Counted from the stretch's first letter, positions 16,898 through 26,676 are shown. The stretch is 64,000 nt of DNA from Caballeronia catudaia (GCF_001544755.2 NZ_FCOF02000012.1:62001-126000), one strand, 5' to 3'. Notes: generated by a model from the sequence alone, not told the origin. A program made the numbers and translations.

Positions 16898-18121
16898 ATG
16901 AGGCCGGTTCTGGTTCGCCTGCATCGATGGCTCGGCGTCGCGACCGCGCTCTTTCTGTTCGTCTCGGGTCTCACCGGCGCGATCATCGCGTGGGATCACG
17001 AAATCGACGAGATTCTCAATCCGCCATTTTTCCATGCTCGCACCGATGGGCCCGCGCTGCCGCCGCTCGAACTCGCGCGCCGCGTCGAGGCCGCCGATCC
17101 GCGCGTCGAGGTGACGTACATGCCGCTCGGCTTCGAGCGGGGACATACCGCGCAGATGATGATCATGCCGCGCACGAACCCGGCGACGAATGCGCCCTAC
17201 GACGTGCCGTACAACCAGATCGCCGTCGATCCGGCGACGGGGCAGGTTCAGGCGCAACGCATGTGGGGCGCGTTCTCGCTCGCTCGCATCGACCTGATGC
17301 CGTTCCTCTACAAGCTGCACTACACGCTGCATCTGCCGATCGTCGGCGGTTTCGATGTCGGCACGTGGCTGATCGGCCTCGTCGGCATCATGTGGCTCTT
17401 CGATAGCGGCATCGCGCTGATTCTGTCGTTTCCGAGCGTGAAGGCGTGGCGCAAGTCGTTCGCGTTCCGCATGAAGCGCGGCGGCTATGCGCTCACGTTC
17501 GACCTGCATCGCTCCGGCGGCGTGTGGATCTGGGGCCTTTTGCTCGTGATGGCGCTCACATCGATCTCGATGAATCTCGCCGAGCCCGTCATGCGCCCGG
17601 TCGTGTCGATGTTCTCGAAGCTCTCGCCCTCGTTCCTCGACAACCCGGAACTCGTGCACGCCGGGCCGCCGGGCAAGCCGCTCGCCACGCGCGAGCAGAT
17701 TCTCGCCGCCGCCGCCCGCGACGCAGAGCGCCAAAAGCTCACCGAGCCGATGGGCGCGCTCTACTACGCGCCGATGTTCAAGGCGTACGGCGTCGGCTTC
17801 TTCGCGCCCGGCAACGATCACGGCGACATGGGTCTCGGCAACGCCTGGCTCTACTACAACGGCCAGACGGGCGCGCTCGCGGGCTCGAACATTCCGGGCC
17901 GTGGCTCGGCCGGCGACATCTTCATGCAGGCGCAGTTTCCGCTGCATTCGGGGCGCATCGTCGGCCTCGGCGGGCGGATTCTCGTGAGCGCGGCGGGCAT
18001 CGCCGTTGCGGCGCTGAGCGCCACCGGTCTCATCATCTGGTTCAGAAAGCGCGCGGCGCGCCGTCATTCGGCGGCGGCTGCGAGGGCGCATGCGGCTCGC
18101 CAGGGCTCGCTCACAACCTGA
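16898..18121 (+). CDS. PepSY-associated TM protein (iron-uptake-linked membrane reductase type)
   Basis: 407 residues with four main membrane spans: RLHRWLGVATALFLFVSGLTG at the N-terminus, YTLHLPI... to about residue 175, GVWIWGLLLVMAL near 210 and the last near residue 375. The LHRWLG and LHYTLH histidines are family hallmarks and sit where haem-binding or redox relatives place theirs. Such proteins commonly sit beside TonB-dependent siderophore receptors and are proposed to help reduce ferri-siderophores at the inner membrane. A Fur-like site lies upstream and a receptor gene follows after 252 bp. Confidence 0.85.
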   Translation: MRPVLVRLHRWLGVATALFLFVSGLTGAIIAWDHEIDEILNPPFFHARTDGPALPPLELARRVEAADPRVEVTYMPLGFERGHTAQMMIMPRTNPATNAPYDVPYNQIAVDPATGQVQAQRMWGAFSLARIDLMPFLYKLHYTLHLPIVGGFDVGTWLIGLVGIMWLFDSGIALILSFPSVKAWRKSFAFRMKRGGYALTFDLHRSGGVWIWGLLLVMALTSISMNLAEPVMRPVVSMFSKLSPSFLDNPELVHAGPPGKPLATREQILAAAARDAERQKLTEPMGALYYAPMFKAYGVGFFAPGNDHGDMGLGNAWLYYNGQTGALAGSNIPGRGSAGDIFMQAQFPLHSGRIVGLGGRILVSAAGIAVAALSATGLIIWFRKRAARRHSAAAARAHAARQGSLTT

Positions 18122-18217
18122 AGCGAATCCACGAAAAGCCGCTTCCGCCTCGAATAAAGCTCGACGAGAATGCTAAGTGCGGGTGGGATGTTGCGTTCAC
18201 GCAAATCACTTCGGTTA

Positions 18218-18249
18218 TTGGATGATAACGACTCGTATTCACATATAAT
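18218..18249 (+). promoter_or_regulatory. Promoter with overlapping Fur-box-like site for the siderophore receptor
   Basis: A perfect TATAAT (18244-18249) is preceded by GATAACGACTCGTATTCAC (18224-18242), which agrees with the 19-bp Fur consensus at about 12 positions. The box covers the spacer, where Fur binding would block RNA polymerase. A -35 candidate (TTGGAT, 18218-18223) is spaced a little long at 20 bp. Confidence 0.6.
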
Positions 18250-18373
18250 CCGCGCATAACTCAGTCTCTCCGTTAGGCCGTCATCGGCACCGGTGACGCG
18301 ACTCAGAACAATGCCGCCCGGGTTCCATTCGCGCCCCGGGACGGAAGATCGACCAACATCGCAGTCCGCATCC

Positions 18374-20581
18374 ATGTCCGTTTTACGTTCGTCTTTCCCG
18401 CAGGCTGCGCCTGTACGGGCGCTGTCTCATCGCGCCATCATCGTCGCGGCCATCGCGATGGTCTTTTCCCTGTCGGCGCACGCGCAATCGGCCGGCACCG
18501 CCGATAGCGACGCCACCGCGCCGCAGGACAGCACGTTGCCGGCCGTCAAGGTTCAGGCGTCGAAGGAACAGCTTCCCGGCGATCTCGCGCCGACGTTCGC
18601 GGGCGGGCAGGTCGCGCGCGGCGCGGATTTCGGCGTGCTCGGCCAGCAGAACATGCTCGACGTGCCGTTCAGCATGACGACCTATACGTCGAAGCTGATC
18701 GAAGATCAGCAGGCGCGCACCATCGCCGACGTGCTCGCGAACGATCCGTCCGTTCGGACCGCGTATGGGTTCGGCAATTTCTCGGAGACGTATGTGATCC
18801 GCGGCTTCGAGCTGCAAGGCGACGATATTTCACTGAACGGGCTGTACGGCATCACGCCGCGCCAGCTCGTCGCGACCGATGCGCTCGCGCGCGTCGACGT
18901 GTTCAAGGGCGCGAATGCGTTCCTGAACGGCGCGTCGCCGAACGGCTCGGCGGTGGGCGGCGGCATCAACCTGCAACTGAAGCGCGCCGACGACAAGCCG
19001 CTCACGCGCGTGACGCTCGACGGCACGGCATCGGGCGAGATCGGCGCGCACATGGATATCGGCCGGCGCTTCGGCAGCGAAGGGCAGTTCGGCATCCGCG
19101 TGAATCAGGCGAATCACGACGGCGAAACGAGCATCGACGGCGAACATCGCCGTGACAACACGACGGCCGTTTCGCTCGACTGGCGCGGCGACAAGCTGCG
19201 TCTCTATGGCGATTTCCTGTATCAGCGGCAGCGCATCAACGGCGGCCGCCCGACCGTCAATGATTTCGCGAACTTCATTCCCGGCCCGCCGGCTGCGACG
19301 TACAACTACGCGCAGACGTGGAGCTTCAGCGCGATCGAGGACACGGTCGGCATCCTGCGCGCCGAGTACGATTTCCTGCCCGGCTGGACCGCCTATGTGA
19401 CGGGCGGCGTGCGCCATACCGACGAGCAGGGCGAATACTCGTCGCCGAGCATTCAGGCGAACGGCTCGACCACCGCGACGCGCCTGGGCGTGCCGCACAA
19501 GGAAGACGGCATGTCCGCGGAAGCGGGCGTGCGCGGCCACTTCGACACGGGGCCGGTGTCGCATTTCGTGACGGCGGGCGCGTCGATCGTGCGGGTCGAT
19601 TCGCAGTCGGCGTTCACGTTCAGCAGTTCGTTCCCGACGAGCCTCTACGACACGCCGCAAGTGCCGTATCCGCCGACCATTCTGACGGGCGGCAATCTGG
19701 CCGATCCGCAGACGACGGCGTTGAATCTGATGCGCAGTATCGCCGTGTCCGACACGCTCGGCTTCCTGAACGATCGCGTGCTGTTCACGATTGGCGCGCG
19801 CCATCAGGAATTGCTGTCCAACACTTACGCGTACACCGGCGCACAGACGCAAAACTACAACGACTCGATCACGACGCCGGTGTTCGGCCTCGTCGTCAGG
19901 CCGATGCAGCACGTCGCGCTGTTCGCGAACCGCAGCGAAGCGCTGACCATCGGCGATGCCGCGCCCAATACCGCCGCGAACTTCGGCGATCAACTGCCGC
20001 CGGCGAAGTCGAAGCAATGGGAAGTCGGCGCGAAGTACGACAACGGCCAGTATGGCGCGTCGTTCGCGGCGTTCCAGATCGAGCGGCCGCTCACGTTCGT
20101 GAATAGTGCGAACGTCTTCGTCGCGGACGGGACGCAGAAGCATCGCGGGCTGGAGGCGTCGATTTACGGCGAGCCGTTGAAGGGCGTGCGCCTGATCGCG
20201 GGTGCGACCTATCTCCACGCGACGCAGGAAGACACCGGCAGCGGCGCGACCGCCGGCGACAAGCCGATCGGCGTTCCGACGATGATGTTCAATGTCAACG
20301 CGGAATACGACGTGCCGGTGCTCACCGGCCTCACGCTGACGGCGCGCTGGATCCACACAGGCTCGCAGTATCTGAACGTGACGAACACGCTCGCGATTCC
20401 CGCGTGGGACCGCTTCGACCTCGGCGCGCGCTATGCGACCGTGCTGTTCGGCAAGCCGACGACATTCCGCGCGACCGTGCTGAACGTGGCGAACAAGTCG
20501 TACTGGTCGTCGACGATCGGCGGTTATCTGACGCAGGGCGCGCCGCGCACGCTGCTGTTGTCGATGACGACGGACTTCTGA
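18374..20581 (+). CDS. TonB-dependent siderophore receptor
   Basis: Outer-membrane ferri-siderophore transporter of about 735 residues. Signal peptide ends SAHAQS. The plug domain shows DVPFSMTTYTSKLI, TIADVLANDPSVRTAYG, YVIRGFELQGDDISLNG and RVDVFKGANAFLNG, all standard for the FhuA/FpvA-type family; the 22-strand barrel ends in a terminal Phe (LLLSMTTDF). The ATG at 18374 gives the signal peptide cleanly; GTG at 18293 and ATG at 18311 would add a non-signal extension. Substrate unknown; no siderophore biosynthesis gene is in the window. Confidence 0.93.
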   Translation: MSVLRSSFPQAAPVRALSHRAIIVAAIAMVFSLSAHAQSAGTADSDATAPQDSTLPAVKVQASKEQLPGDLAPTFAGGQVARGADFGVLGQQNMLDVPFSMTTYTSKLIEDQQARTIADVLANDPSVRTAYGFGNFSETYVIRGFELQGDDISLNGLYGITPRQLVATDALARVDVFKGANAFLNGASPNGSAVGGGINLQLKRADDKPLTRVTLDGTASGEIGAHMDIGRRFGSEGQFGIRVNQANHDGETSIDGEHRRDNTTAVSLDWRGDKLRLYGDFLYQRQRINGGRPTVNDFANFIPGPPAATYNYAQTWSFSAIEDTVGILRAEYDFLPGWTAYVTGGVRHTDEQGEYSSPSIQANGSTTATRLGVPHKEDGMSAEAGVRGHFDTGPVSHFVTAGASIVRVDSQSAFTFSSSFPTSLYDTPQVPYPPTILTGGNLADPQTTALNLMRSIAVSDTLGFLNDRVLFTIGARHQELLSNTYAYTGAQTQNYNDSITTPVFGLVVRPMQHVALFANRSEALTIGDAAPNTAANFGDQLPPAKSKQWEVGAKYDNGQYGASFAAFQIERPLTFVNSANVFVADGTQKHRGLEASIYGEPLKGVRLIAGATYLHATQEDTGSGATAGDKPIGVPTMMFNVNAEYDVPVLTGLTLTARWIHTGSQYLNVTNTLAIPAWDRFDLGARYATVLFGKPTTFRATVLNVANKSYWSSTIGGYLTQGAPRTLLLSMTTDF

Positions 20582-20592
20582 GCGTGGACCGC

Positions 20593-20727
20593 ATGAAGGC
20601 GATTCCGTTCGACAACCCGCTCCTTACGCAGCGCCGCCTTCAGGTGCTGACCCTTGCGGGACGCAGCCTTGACGATCTTGCATCGTTGTGTCTCGAATGG
20701 ATGATCGGCGATTTGAAGCAGGCGTGA
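20593..20727 (+). CDS. Possible 44-aa small protein after the receptor gene
   Basis: A short frame starts 12 nt after the receptor stop and encodes MKAIPFDNPLLTQRRLQVLT with a helical, amphipathic remainder. There is no clear ribosome site and no family I recognise. It could be a small iron-linked protein or chance. The remaining gap up to 20877 holds only a palindrome. Confidence 0.25.
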   Translation: MKAIPFDNPLLTQRRLQVLTLAGRSLDDLASLCLEWMIGDLKQA

Positions 20728-20835
20728 TGGTCTGTCGGCAGACTGATGGCCGCTTTAGCAACGCTGTCGTATTCAAGCCGGCTGAACTCGCTCTGGACAA
20801 CCTATCAATTGGCCTGAGAGGGCAGCACGTTTTTT

Positions 20836-20863
20836 GATCGATCGTCATTAAAGACGATCGATC
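20836..20863. repeat. Perfect 11-bp inverted repeat
   Basis: GATCGATCGTC and GACGATCGATC flank ATTAAA. Six Ts precede it on the plus strand, so in neither direction is it a classical terminator (on the minus strand the tail is A-rich). It lies 15 nt past the stop of the minus-strand gene ending at 20878 and may stabilise the 3' end of the sugar-importer transcript. Confidence 0.4.
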
Positions 20864-20877
20864 TAAAGTACTCGCTA

Positions 20878-21117
20878 TCAGGCCTCTCGCAGGTCGAGTG
20901 TCGGCTCCGGCTGCGTGAACAGCCGGGTCATTCGAAGGATGTTCGGCAAGCCGAAGTCATCCACGCTTGGCGTGCGATGCCCCTTGGTCGATGCGACTTC
21001 CACCGCAATTTGCAACGCACACGACCGCTCTCTGAGGAGCGCGCCTAACGCATCGGCCAGCAACCTGCGATCCGTGACACTCAGACTGTCTAGCATTCCG
21101 CTGTAAGTCGATGACAT
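20878..21117 (-). CDS. Hypothetical 79-aa protein downstream of the sugar importer
   Basis: Starts at 21117 behind a good ribosome site (GGGAGA, 6-7 nt). The protein has a helical first half (SVTDRRLLADALGALLRERS) and a charged second half; no membrane span and no recognised domain. It follows the permease gene by 73 nt on the same strand, so it is probably the last gene of the chvE-gguAB-like operon. Function unknown. Confidence 0.5.
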   Translation of the reverse strand: MSSTYSGMLDSLSVTDRRLLADALGALLRERSCALQIAVEVASTKGHRTPSVDDFGLPNILRMTRLFTQPEPTLDLREA

Positions 21118-21190
21118 TCTCGTCTCCCATCGTTTCTCGTGCCAAAGGACGTACTGACAGTTCCAATCGAGTCGCCAAGCGCGGAGTTCG

Positions 21191-22402
21191 TCAGCCGATC
21201 TTGTTCTTGTTATAGACATCGATGAAGACAGCCGCCAACAGAACCAATCCCTTGATCACCTGTTGGTAGTCGATGCCGATACCCATGATCGACATCCCGT
21301 TGTTCATCACGCCCATGATGAATGCGCCGATCACCGCGCCCATCACTTTCCCGACGCCGCCCGATGCAGATGCTCCGCCAATGAAGCATGCGGCAATGAC
21401 ATCCAGCTCGAAACCCGTGCCGGCTTTCGGCGTCGCGCTGTTGAGACGGGCGGCGAAGATGAGACCGGCGAGCGCGGCCAGGACGCCCATATTCACGAAG
21501 GCATAGAACGAGATACGCTCCGTGTTGACGCCGGAGAGCTTCGCCGCCTTCACGTTGCCGCCTACTGCATAGATGCGCCGGCCAATCGTCGTTCGGTTCA
21601 TCACGAAGGTGTATGCACCGATGAGAACACCCATGATGATGAGTACCGTAGGCATGCCCCGATACGACGCCAGCAAGTAACTGAAATAAACGATGAAAGC
21701 GGTAAGCACGACGTTCTTGACGATGAACATCGCAAACGATCCGCTGTCGACTCCGTGCTTCGCCGCCTTGCTCCGTTGACGCGACTCGATATAGAAGAAT
21801 GCAAGACCAACGAGAAGGCCGAGCAGAAGCGAAGTAATTCGAAGGTTCTGGCCGTTGAAGAAATCCGGGATGAAGCCGGAACTGACAATGGCGAACACGT
21901 CGGGGAAGGGCCCGATCGATTGGCCTTGCAGCAAGGTGATGGTGAGTCCGCGGAACACGAGCATGCCCGCGAGGGTCACGATAAACGACGGCATCCGCCA
22001 GAACGCGACGAAATAGCCTTGTGCCGCGCCGATCAATGCGCCTGCGGCCACGCAGATGAGCGTTCCGAGAACGGGATTGACGTTCCACTGAACCATCAGC
22101 AATGCCGCGAGCGCGCCGATGAATCCCGATGTCGAACCAACCGACAGGTCGATCTGGCCGGCTACGATCACCATCAACATGCCGAGCGCCATGATGACGA
22201 TATAGCTATTCTGAAGAACCAGGTTGGTCAGGTTCAGCGGCTGCATCAAGGTGCCGTTCGTGGACACCTGAAAGAATCCCATGATGATGACCAGCGAAAC
22301 GACGAGGCCATACTCGCGCAGTCCGCGCTTGATCGATTGGGTGTATTCCGTATTTCGGCCCTTCGTTTCAGGGGTCACGGAAGTTGGAAGAGTCTCGCGC
22401 AT
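21191..22402 (-). CDS. gguB: Sugar ABC transporter permease (GguB/XylH type)
   Basis: 403-residue inner-membrane permease of the CUT2 family. It has about ten hydrophobic spans and typical motifs (LVIVAGQIDLSVGSTSGFIG, TLAGMLVFRG, GGASASGGVGKVMGA, GLVLLAAVFIDV). The long cytoplasmic insertion (SRQRSKAAKHG) near residue 210 is characteristic of GguB/XylH/MmsB homologues. One nucleotide separates it from the ATPase gene, so the two are translationally linked. With ChvE-like binding protein upstream, L-arabinose/D-galactose type sugars are the likely cargo. Confidence 0.93.
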   Translation of the reverse strand: MRETLPTSVTPETKGRNTEYTQSIKRGLREYGLVVSLVIIMGFFQVSTNGTLMQPLNLTNLVLQNSYIVIMALGMLMVIVAGQIDLSVGSTSGFIGALAALLMVQWNVNPVLGTLICVAAGALIGAAQGYFVAFWRMPSFIVTLAGMLVFRGLTITLLQGQSIGPFPDVFAIVSSGFIPDFFNGQNLRITSLLLGLLVGLAFFYIESRQRSKAAKHGVDSGSFAMFIVKNVVLTAFIVYFSYLLASYRGMPTVLIIMGVLIGAYTFVMNRTTIGRRIYAVGGNVKAAKLSGVNTERISFYAFVNMGVLAALAGLIFAARLNSATPKAGTGFELDVIAACFIGGASASGGVGKVMGAVIGAFIMGVMNNGMSIMGIGIDYQQVIKGLVLLAAVFIDVYNKNKIG

Positions 22403-22403
22403 T

Positions 22404-23933
22404 TCAGTTGGCTCCGTTTCTCATGATGGCACGCATGATTTTTTCCTGACTCGCTTCGGCGCCTGGCATTTCGCCGACGATGCAGCCCTCGTTCATGACG
22501 TAAATTCGGTCGCACATGCCCAGCAATTCGGGCATCTCGGAAGAAATCATGACGACGCATTTGCCGTCATTGGCCGCCTGATTGATGATCGTGTAGATTT
22601 CGTACTTCGCCCCCACATCGATGCCGCGCGTAGGTTCGTCCAGGATGAGCACCTCGGGTGCCGAATACAGCCACTTGCTCAACACGACTTTTTGCTGGTT
22701 GCCGCCGGAGAGATTGCCCACTTTCTGACGGATATCGTGGCACCGGATGCGCAGCTTTTGCTTGTAGTCCAATGCAATCGCGTTTTCCTTATGCTCGTCG
22801 ACGACGGTAAAGCGGGAGATCGCCTTGAGATTGGCAAGCGAGATGTTCTGCTTGATGTTGTCGTCCAGAATCAACCCTGCGCCCTTGCGGTCCTCGGTCA
22901 CGTACGCAAGTCCGTGCTTTATCGCTTTCGGCACCGTGGAGACGTCGACTTCTCTTCCGTTCAACCTGACAGAGCCTGAAATACTCTTGCCATAGGAACG
23001 GCCGAATACGCTCATGGCGAGCTCGGTGCGTCCGGAACCCATCAGCCCGGCTATGCCGACGACTTCGCCGCGTTTCGCATGGAAGTTCACGCCCTTGATG
23101 ACGATGCGATCCGTCTGACTCGGATGACGCACTCTCCAATCGCTGACCTCGAACATCGTCTCGCCGATCTGCGGAGTTCGCGGTGGATAGCGGTCGTTCA
23201 TCTCGCGTCCGACCATCGCCTTGATGATGCGGTCTTCGCTGATCGCTTGCGCCTTGCAGTCGAGTTCGTCGACGGTCGAGCCATCGCGAATGACGGTAAT
23301 GGAGTCGGCCACCCGCGAGATTTCATTCAACTTGTGCGAGATGATGATGGCGGTCACGCCTCGCTCGCGCAGCTCCATCAGAAGAGTAAGCAGCGTGTCG
23401 CTATCCTTCTCGTTGAGGCTCGCGGTCGGTTCGTCGAGAATCAGGAGCTTGACTTCCTTGGACAACGCTTTGGCAATCTCGACCAGTTGCTGTTTGCCGA
23501 TGCCGAGCGTAACGACCGGGGTATCGGGCGAATCGCTGAGGCCGACTTTCGCAAGCAGTTGTCGGGTCCTCGCGTAGGATGACTCCCAGTCGATCACGCC
23601 GCCCTTTGCCTGTTCATTGCCGAGGAAAATGTTCTCGGTGATGGAGAGCATCGGCACGAGCGCCAGTTCCTGATGAATGATGATGATGCCCGCGCGTTCG
23701 CTATCGTGAATGCCGGCGAATTTGCGCTCCTCTCCGCGATACACGACTTTTCCCTCATAAGTCCCATGCGGATAAACCCCGCTCAGGATTTTCATGAGCG
23801 TCGATTTGCCGGCGCCGTTTTCTCCGCAAATCGCGTGAATCTGGCCTTGGCGGACCGATAGATTCACGTTGTTCAGAGCTTTGACGCCGCCAAAGCTCTT
23901 CTGAATGCCACGCATTTCCAGAATCGTATCCAT
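22404..23933 (-). CDS. gguA: Sugar ABC transporter ATP-binding protein (GguA type, two NBDs)
   Basis: 509 residues with two tandem ATPase domains, as in all CUT2 importers. The first has Walker [13 protein letters not shown] (about residue 37) and Walker [12 protein letters not shown]; the second has the usual degenerate Walker A ([13 protein letters not shown]) and a clean signature [15 protein letters not shown] with Walker [15 protein letters not shown]. Middle gene of the importer operon, 119 bp after the binding-protein gene. Confidence 0.95.
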   Translation of the reverse strand: MDTILEMRGIQKSFGGVKALNNVNLSVRQGQIHAICGENGAGKSTLMKILSGVYPHGTYEGKVVYRGEERKFAGIHDSERAGIIIIHQELALVPMLSITENIFLGNEQAKGGVIDWESSYARTRQLLAKVGLSDSPDTPVVTLGIGKQQLVEIAKALSKEVKLLILDEPTASLNEKDSDTLLTLLMELRERGVTAIIISHKLNEISRVADSITVIRDGSTVDELDCKAQAISEDRIIKAMVGREMNDRYPPRTPQIGETMFEVSDWRVRHPSQTDRIVIKGVNFHAKRGEVVGIAGLMGSGRTELAMSVFGRSYGKSISGSVRLNGREVDVSTVPKAIKHGLAYVTEDRKGAGLILDDNIKQNISLANLKAISRFTVVDEHKENAIALDYKQKLRIRCHDIRQKVGNLSGGNQQKVVLSKWLYSAPEVLILDEPTRGIDVGAKYEIYTIINQAANDGKCVVMISSEMPELLGMCDRIYVMNEGCIVGEMPGAEASQEKIMRAIMRNGAN

Positions 23934-24052
23934 GACCTTCTAGCCAGTGGCGTTGGACGCTGACAGGAGCATCCAGAGGGATGCCCTGCCGGCCAATCAT
24001 TCGAAGCTCGTTCGTATCGCGCAAACTTGTGCGATGACGACGCAACCGAGTC

Positions 24053-25117
24053 TTACTTCAGTTGAGCTTCCTTGTAATAGCCACTCGCGACGAGAGTCGT
24101 CTTCCAGTTGCCGCTATCGACCAGAACGGGTTTCAGCAGGTAGGTGGGAACGACCTTCACGCCATTGTTGTAGGTCTTCGTGTCATTGACCGGGACGGTC
24201 TTTTTGTTGAGCACCGCGTCGGCCATTTCGACGGTGGCTTTCGCCAGTTCGCGGGTGTCCTTGAAAACCGTGGTCTTCTGATCGCCGCGAATGATCGCTT
24301 TCACGCTCGGGATTTCGGCGTCCTGTCCGGTGATGACCGGCATGGGTTGTTGCGCCGTGCCATAGCCGACTCCCTTGAGCGACGAAATGATGCCGACGCT
24401 GATACCGTCATACGGCGACAGCACAGCGTCCACATGCGCATTGCCGTAATACGCGGAGAGAAGGTTGTCCATGCGAGCCTGAGCCGTGGCGCCGTCCCAG
24501 CGGAAAGTCGCGACCTTGTCGAATGCGAGCTGTTTGCTGCGCACGACGAGCTTGCCGTTGTCCATATACGGCTTGATGACCGACAGCATGCCGTCGTAGA
24601 CGACGTGCGCATTGTTATCGTCAGCGGAGCCGGCGAAGATTTCGGCGTTCGCGGGCGTCTTCCGGTTATTCAGGTCGAGCGACTTGACCACCGAGTCGGC
24701 CATCATCGCGCCAACGCCGAAGTTATCGAACGTCGCATAGTAGTCGACGTCCTTGGTGCCGCGAATCAGGCGGTCGTAAGAGATTACCTTGATGCCGCGC
24801 GCCTGGGCCTTGCTCAGCGTGTTCGAGAGCGTGGTGCCGTCGATCGGCGCGACGACGAGAATCTTCACGCCCTTGGTGATGAGGTTCTCGATCTGGGCGA
24901 TCTGGTTCGGAACTTCGTCCTCCGCATACTGGAGATCCGCCTGATAACCTTTGGCCTTGAAAGCATCGACCATGCTTTGCCCGTCGGAAATCCAGCGCGA
25001 GGACGATTTCGTGGGCATCGAGATGCCTACGACGCCCTTGTCCTCGGCGTTGGCATAGGGTGCAGTGGCGCAAAGGGCCAGCGCGAGGGTAGCGGTGATT
25101 AGTTTTAGCGATTTCAT
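24053..25117 (-). CDS. chvE: Periplasmic sugar-binding protein, ChvE-like
   Basis: 354-residue secreted binding protein (signal ends PYANAED). The sequence follows Agrobacterium ChvE closely by memory: [77 protein letters not shown] and the terminal GYYKEAQLK. ChvE binds L-arabinose, D-galactose, D-glucose and related aldoses, and feeds GguAB. The start at 25117 has AGGAGA 6 nt upstream. First gene of the importer operon. Confidence 0.93.
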   Translation of the reverse strand: MKSLKLITATLALALCATAPYANAEDKGVVGISMPTKSSSRWISDGQSMVDAFKAKGYQADLQYAEDEVPNQIAQIENLITKGVKILVVAPIDGTTLSNTLSKAQARGIKVISYDRLIRGTKDVDYYATFDNFGVGAMMADSVVKSLDLNNRKTPANAEIFAGSADDNNAHVVYDGMLSVIKPYMDNGKLVVRSKQLAFDKVATFRWDGATAQARMDNLLSAYYGNAHVDAVLSPYDGISVGIISSLKGVGYGTAQQPMPVITGQDAEIPSVKAIIRGDQKTTVFKDTRELAKATVEMADAVLNKKTVPVNDTKTYNNGVKVVPTYLLKPVLVDSGNWKTTLVASGYYKEAQLK

Positions 25118-25143
25118 GTCGTCTCCTGGTGTCTCACGTTTTA

Positions 25144-25193
25144 GTTGATGCATGACTGCTTGGGGAGCCCGCCTCTGCTGCATCAACAGAGGC
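25144..25193. repeat. Nested inverted repeats in the chvE upstream region
   Basis: GTTGATGCA (25144-25152) and TGCATCAAC (25179-25187) are perfect 9-bp inverted repeats 26 bp apart. GCCTCTG (25171-25177) and CAGAGGC (25187-25193) form a second 7-bp pair. They lie 27-76 bp upstream of the chvE start, where an operator or leader stem would sit. Confidence 0.45.
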
Positions 25194-25231
25194 GTGGCGA
25201 TTGGCGAAACGGTGTTGAGCTGGGACGGCAT

Positions 25232-26569
25232 TCAGCGGCTGACCCCGACTGTCACGGTGGTCGGCCGATCGACCGTTATCCTATGGCTATGGCTATGGCT
25301 ATGGCTATGGCTATGGCGACGGAAATGCCGCGCATGCTTGAGCGACGTCGTGCAGAGGCCGGCGCATGGCGCGGGAAGACCCGATGCCGTTCGGTTCGCC
25401 AGATCCAAAGCGTGGGCGTAGTCATCGGCCGCCAGAACAACCGCGACCGGTCCGAAGATATCTTCGCGAGTGATTTGCATCTCGGGCTTGGCGAGAAGCA
25501 ACGCGGGCTCCATGAAATACCCACGCGTCTCGCGCTCGATTGCGCGACCGCCATGAATGAGCTCCGCGCCTTCCTTTATAGCCATCGCGACCGTATCGAG
25601 ATTGCGCTGCAACTGGCTGTCGTTGGACACGGGACCGATATTGGTTCCCGTTTTCAACGCATGATCGATGCGAAGCGCGGAAAGCCGGGTAAGCATCGCC
25701 TCGATGAACGCATGGCGGATTCCCTGTTCGACGATCAGCTTCGACGACGCCGCATGACGCTGCCCATTGAGCCCGTATGCGCCCTCGATAGCCGCATCGA
25801 CGGCCGTGCTCACGTTCGCATCGTTCAGGACGATCAGCGCGCCATGTCCTCCCGTGTCCAGATCGACCTTTATCTGACGCGCGGCACTGGCTCGCAAGAC
25901 GCTCGTCCCGGTCGTTACCGATCCGGTAAAACTCACCGCTCGAACCATCTCATTGGCGACCAGACGCGCCCCGACAACGCGTCCGCTACCCAGCACCAGG
26001 TTGAATACGCCGGCGGGCAGACCGGAACGGCCGATGATGTCCGCGAGCGCCCACGCACAACCCGAGACGAGTTCGGCCGGCTTGAACACCACGCAATTGC
26101 CCGCGCTGAGCGCCGCGGCGATTTTTGCGGCGGGGATCGCCAGCGGAAAACTCCACGGCGTGATCACCGCGACGACGCCCAACGGTTCGCTCGAGTGATG
26201 CACGGCTTCTTCGGCGAAAGCGCGAAAGACCTGTCCGGCGTGAACGACTTCATCGATTGCTTCGGGCAAGGTCTTGCCCTGTTCGCGCGCCAGAAGGCAA
26301 CCGAGTTCCGCGCGACGCGCATGCAGTTCGCTGCCAATCGCATCGAGCGCGCGCGCACGGCGCGCGGCGCCGGCCCGCGACCATTCGCGCCAGGCGGCGC
26401 TCGCCGAATCGACCGCCGCGTCCACCATCCGGGCGTCGGCGCGCGCGTATTCGCCAATGGGCTCATCCAGATCCGACGGATTGACGGAAACACCCGTGGT
26501 CGCGCTGGTCGTCCAGCCGCCGTTCACATAGTGCTTCAGTACCAGAGGAAGATGCGATTCGCGTTTCAT
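25232..26569 (-). pseudogene. Degenerate, C-terminally truncated aldehyde dehydrogenase (ketoglutarate-semialdehyde type)
   Basis: The frame reads like an NAD(P)-aldehyde dehydrogenase up to GLCTTSLKHARHFRRH, then runs into a His-Ser repeat coded by a hexanucleotide array and ends about 30 residues later; the last about 60-65 family residues are missing. Both catalytic residues are changed: the nucleophile Cys of GQRC is His (GQRHAASS, codon 25754-25756), and the general-base Glu of LE-x-GG is Asp (LDTGGHG). The rest, including VVAVITPWSFPLAIPAAKIA and VSFTGS, is good. It lies between the importer and the LysR gene, where the last enzyme of oxidative arabinose breakdown would be expected. The frame itself is open, so it may still make a protein, but not an active dehydrogenase. 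The N-terminus is taken at 26569. Confidence 0.8.
25281..25316. repeat. Hexanucleotide array (CTATGG) x6
   Basis: Six exact CTATGG units in tandem, 36 bp. On the minus strand they encode alternating His-Ser at the broken end of the aldehyde dehydrogenase. Copy-number change by slippage would keep the reading frame. Confidence 0.95.
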
Positions 26570-26660
26570 GTCGAGGCGCGTTTCCGACTCATAGATAGAT
26601 CGACGGTCGGATTCTAAGGAAGCCCCCGATTCCTTTCCAATCACTTTTTTGCCAGCATTG

Positions 26661-26676
26661 ATACCAAAGCGGGTAT
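26661..26676. promoter_or_regulatory. Candidate LysR operator in the divergent promoter
   Basis: ATACCAAAGCGGGTAT contains the inverted pair ATACC/GGTAT. It lies 40-55 nt before the LysR start and 92 nt before the aldehyde dehydrogenase start, the usual place for an autoregulatory LysR site. Confidence 0.45.

Noticed and set aside
18830..20356. Minus-strand open frame of 508 codons opposite the siderophore receptor
   Set aside because: No domain and shadow composition; receptor gene is certain.
20836..20863. Palindrome considered as an intrinsic terminator
   Set aside because: No T-run on the correct side for either flanking gene; kept only as a repeat.
25281..25316. Hexamer array considered as a CRISPR-like or centromere-type repeat
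   Set aside because: Units are contiguous without spacers and only 36 bp long; a simple microsatellite.
25145..26617. Plus-strand frame across the aldehyde dehydrogenase remnant
   Set aside because: Reads the hexamer as Met-Ala repeats but otherwise has no family likeness; antisense shadow.
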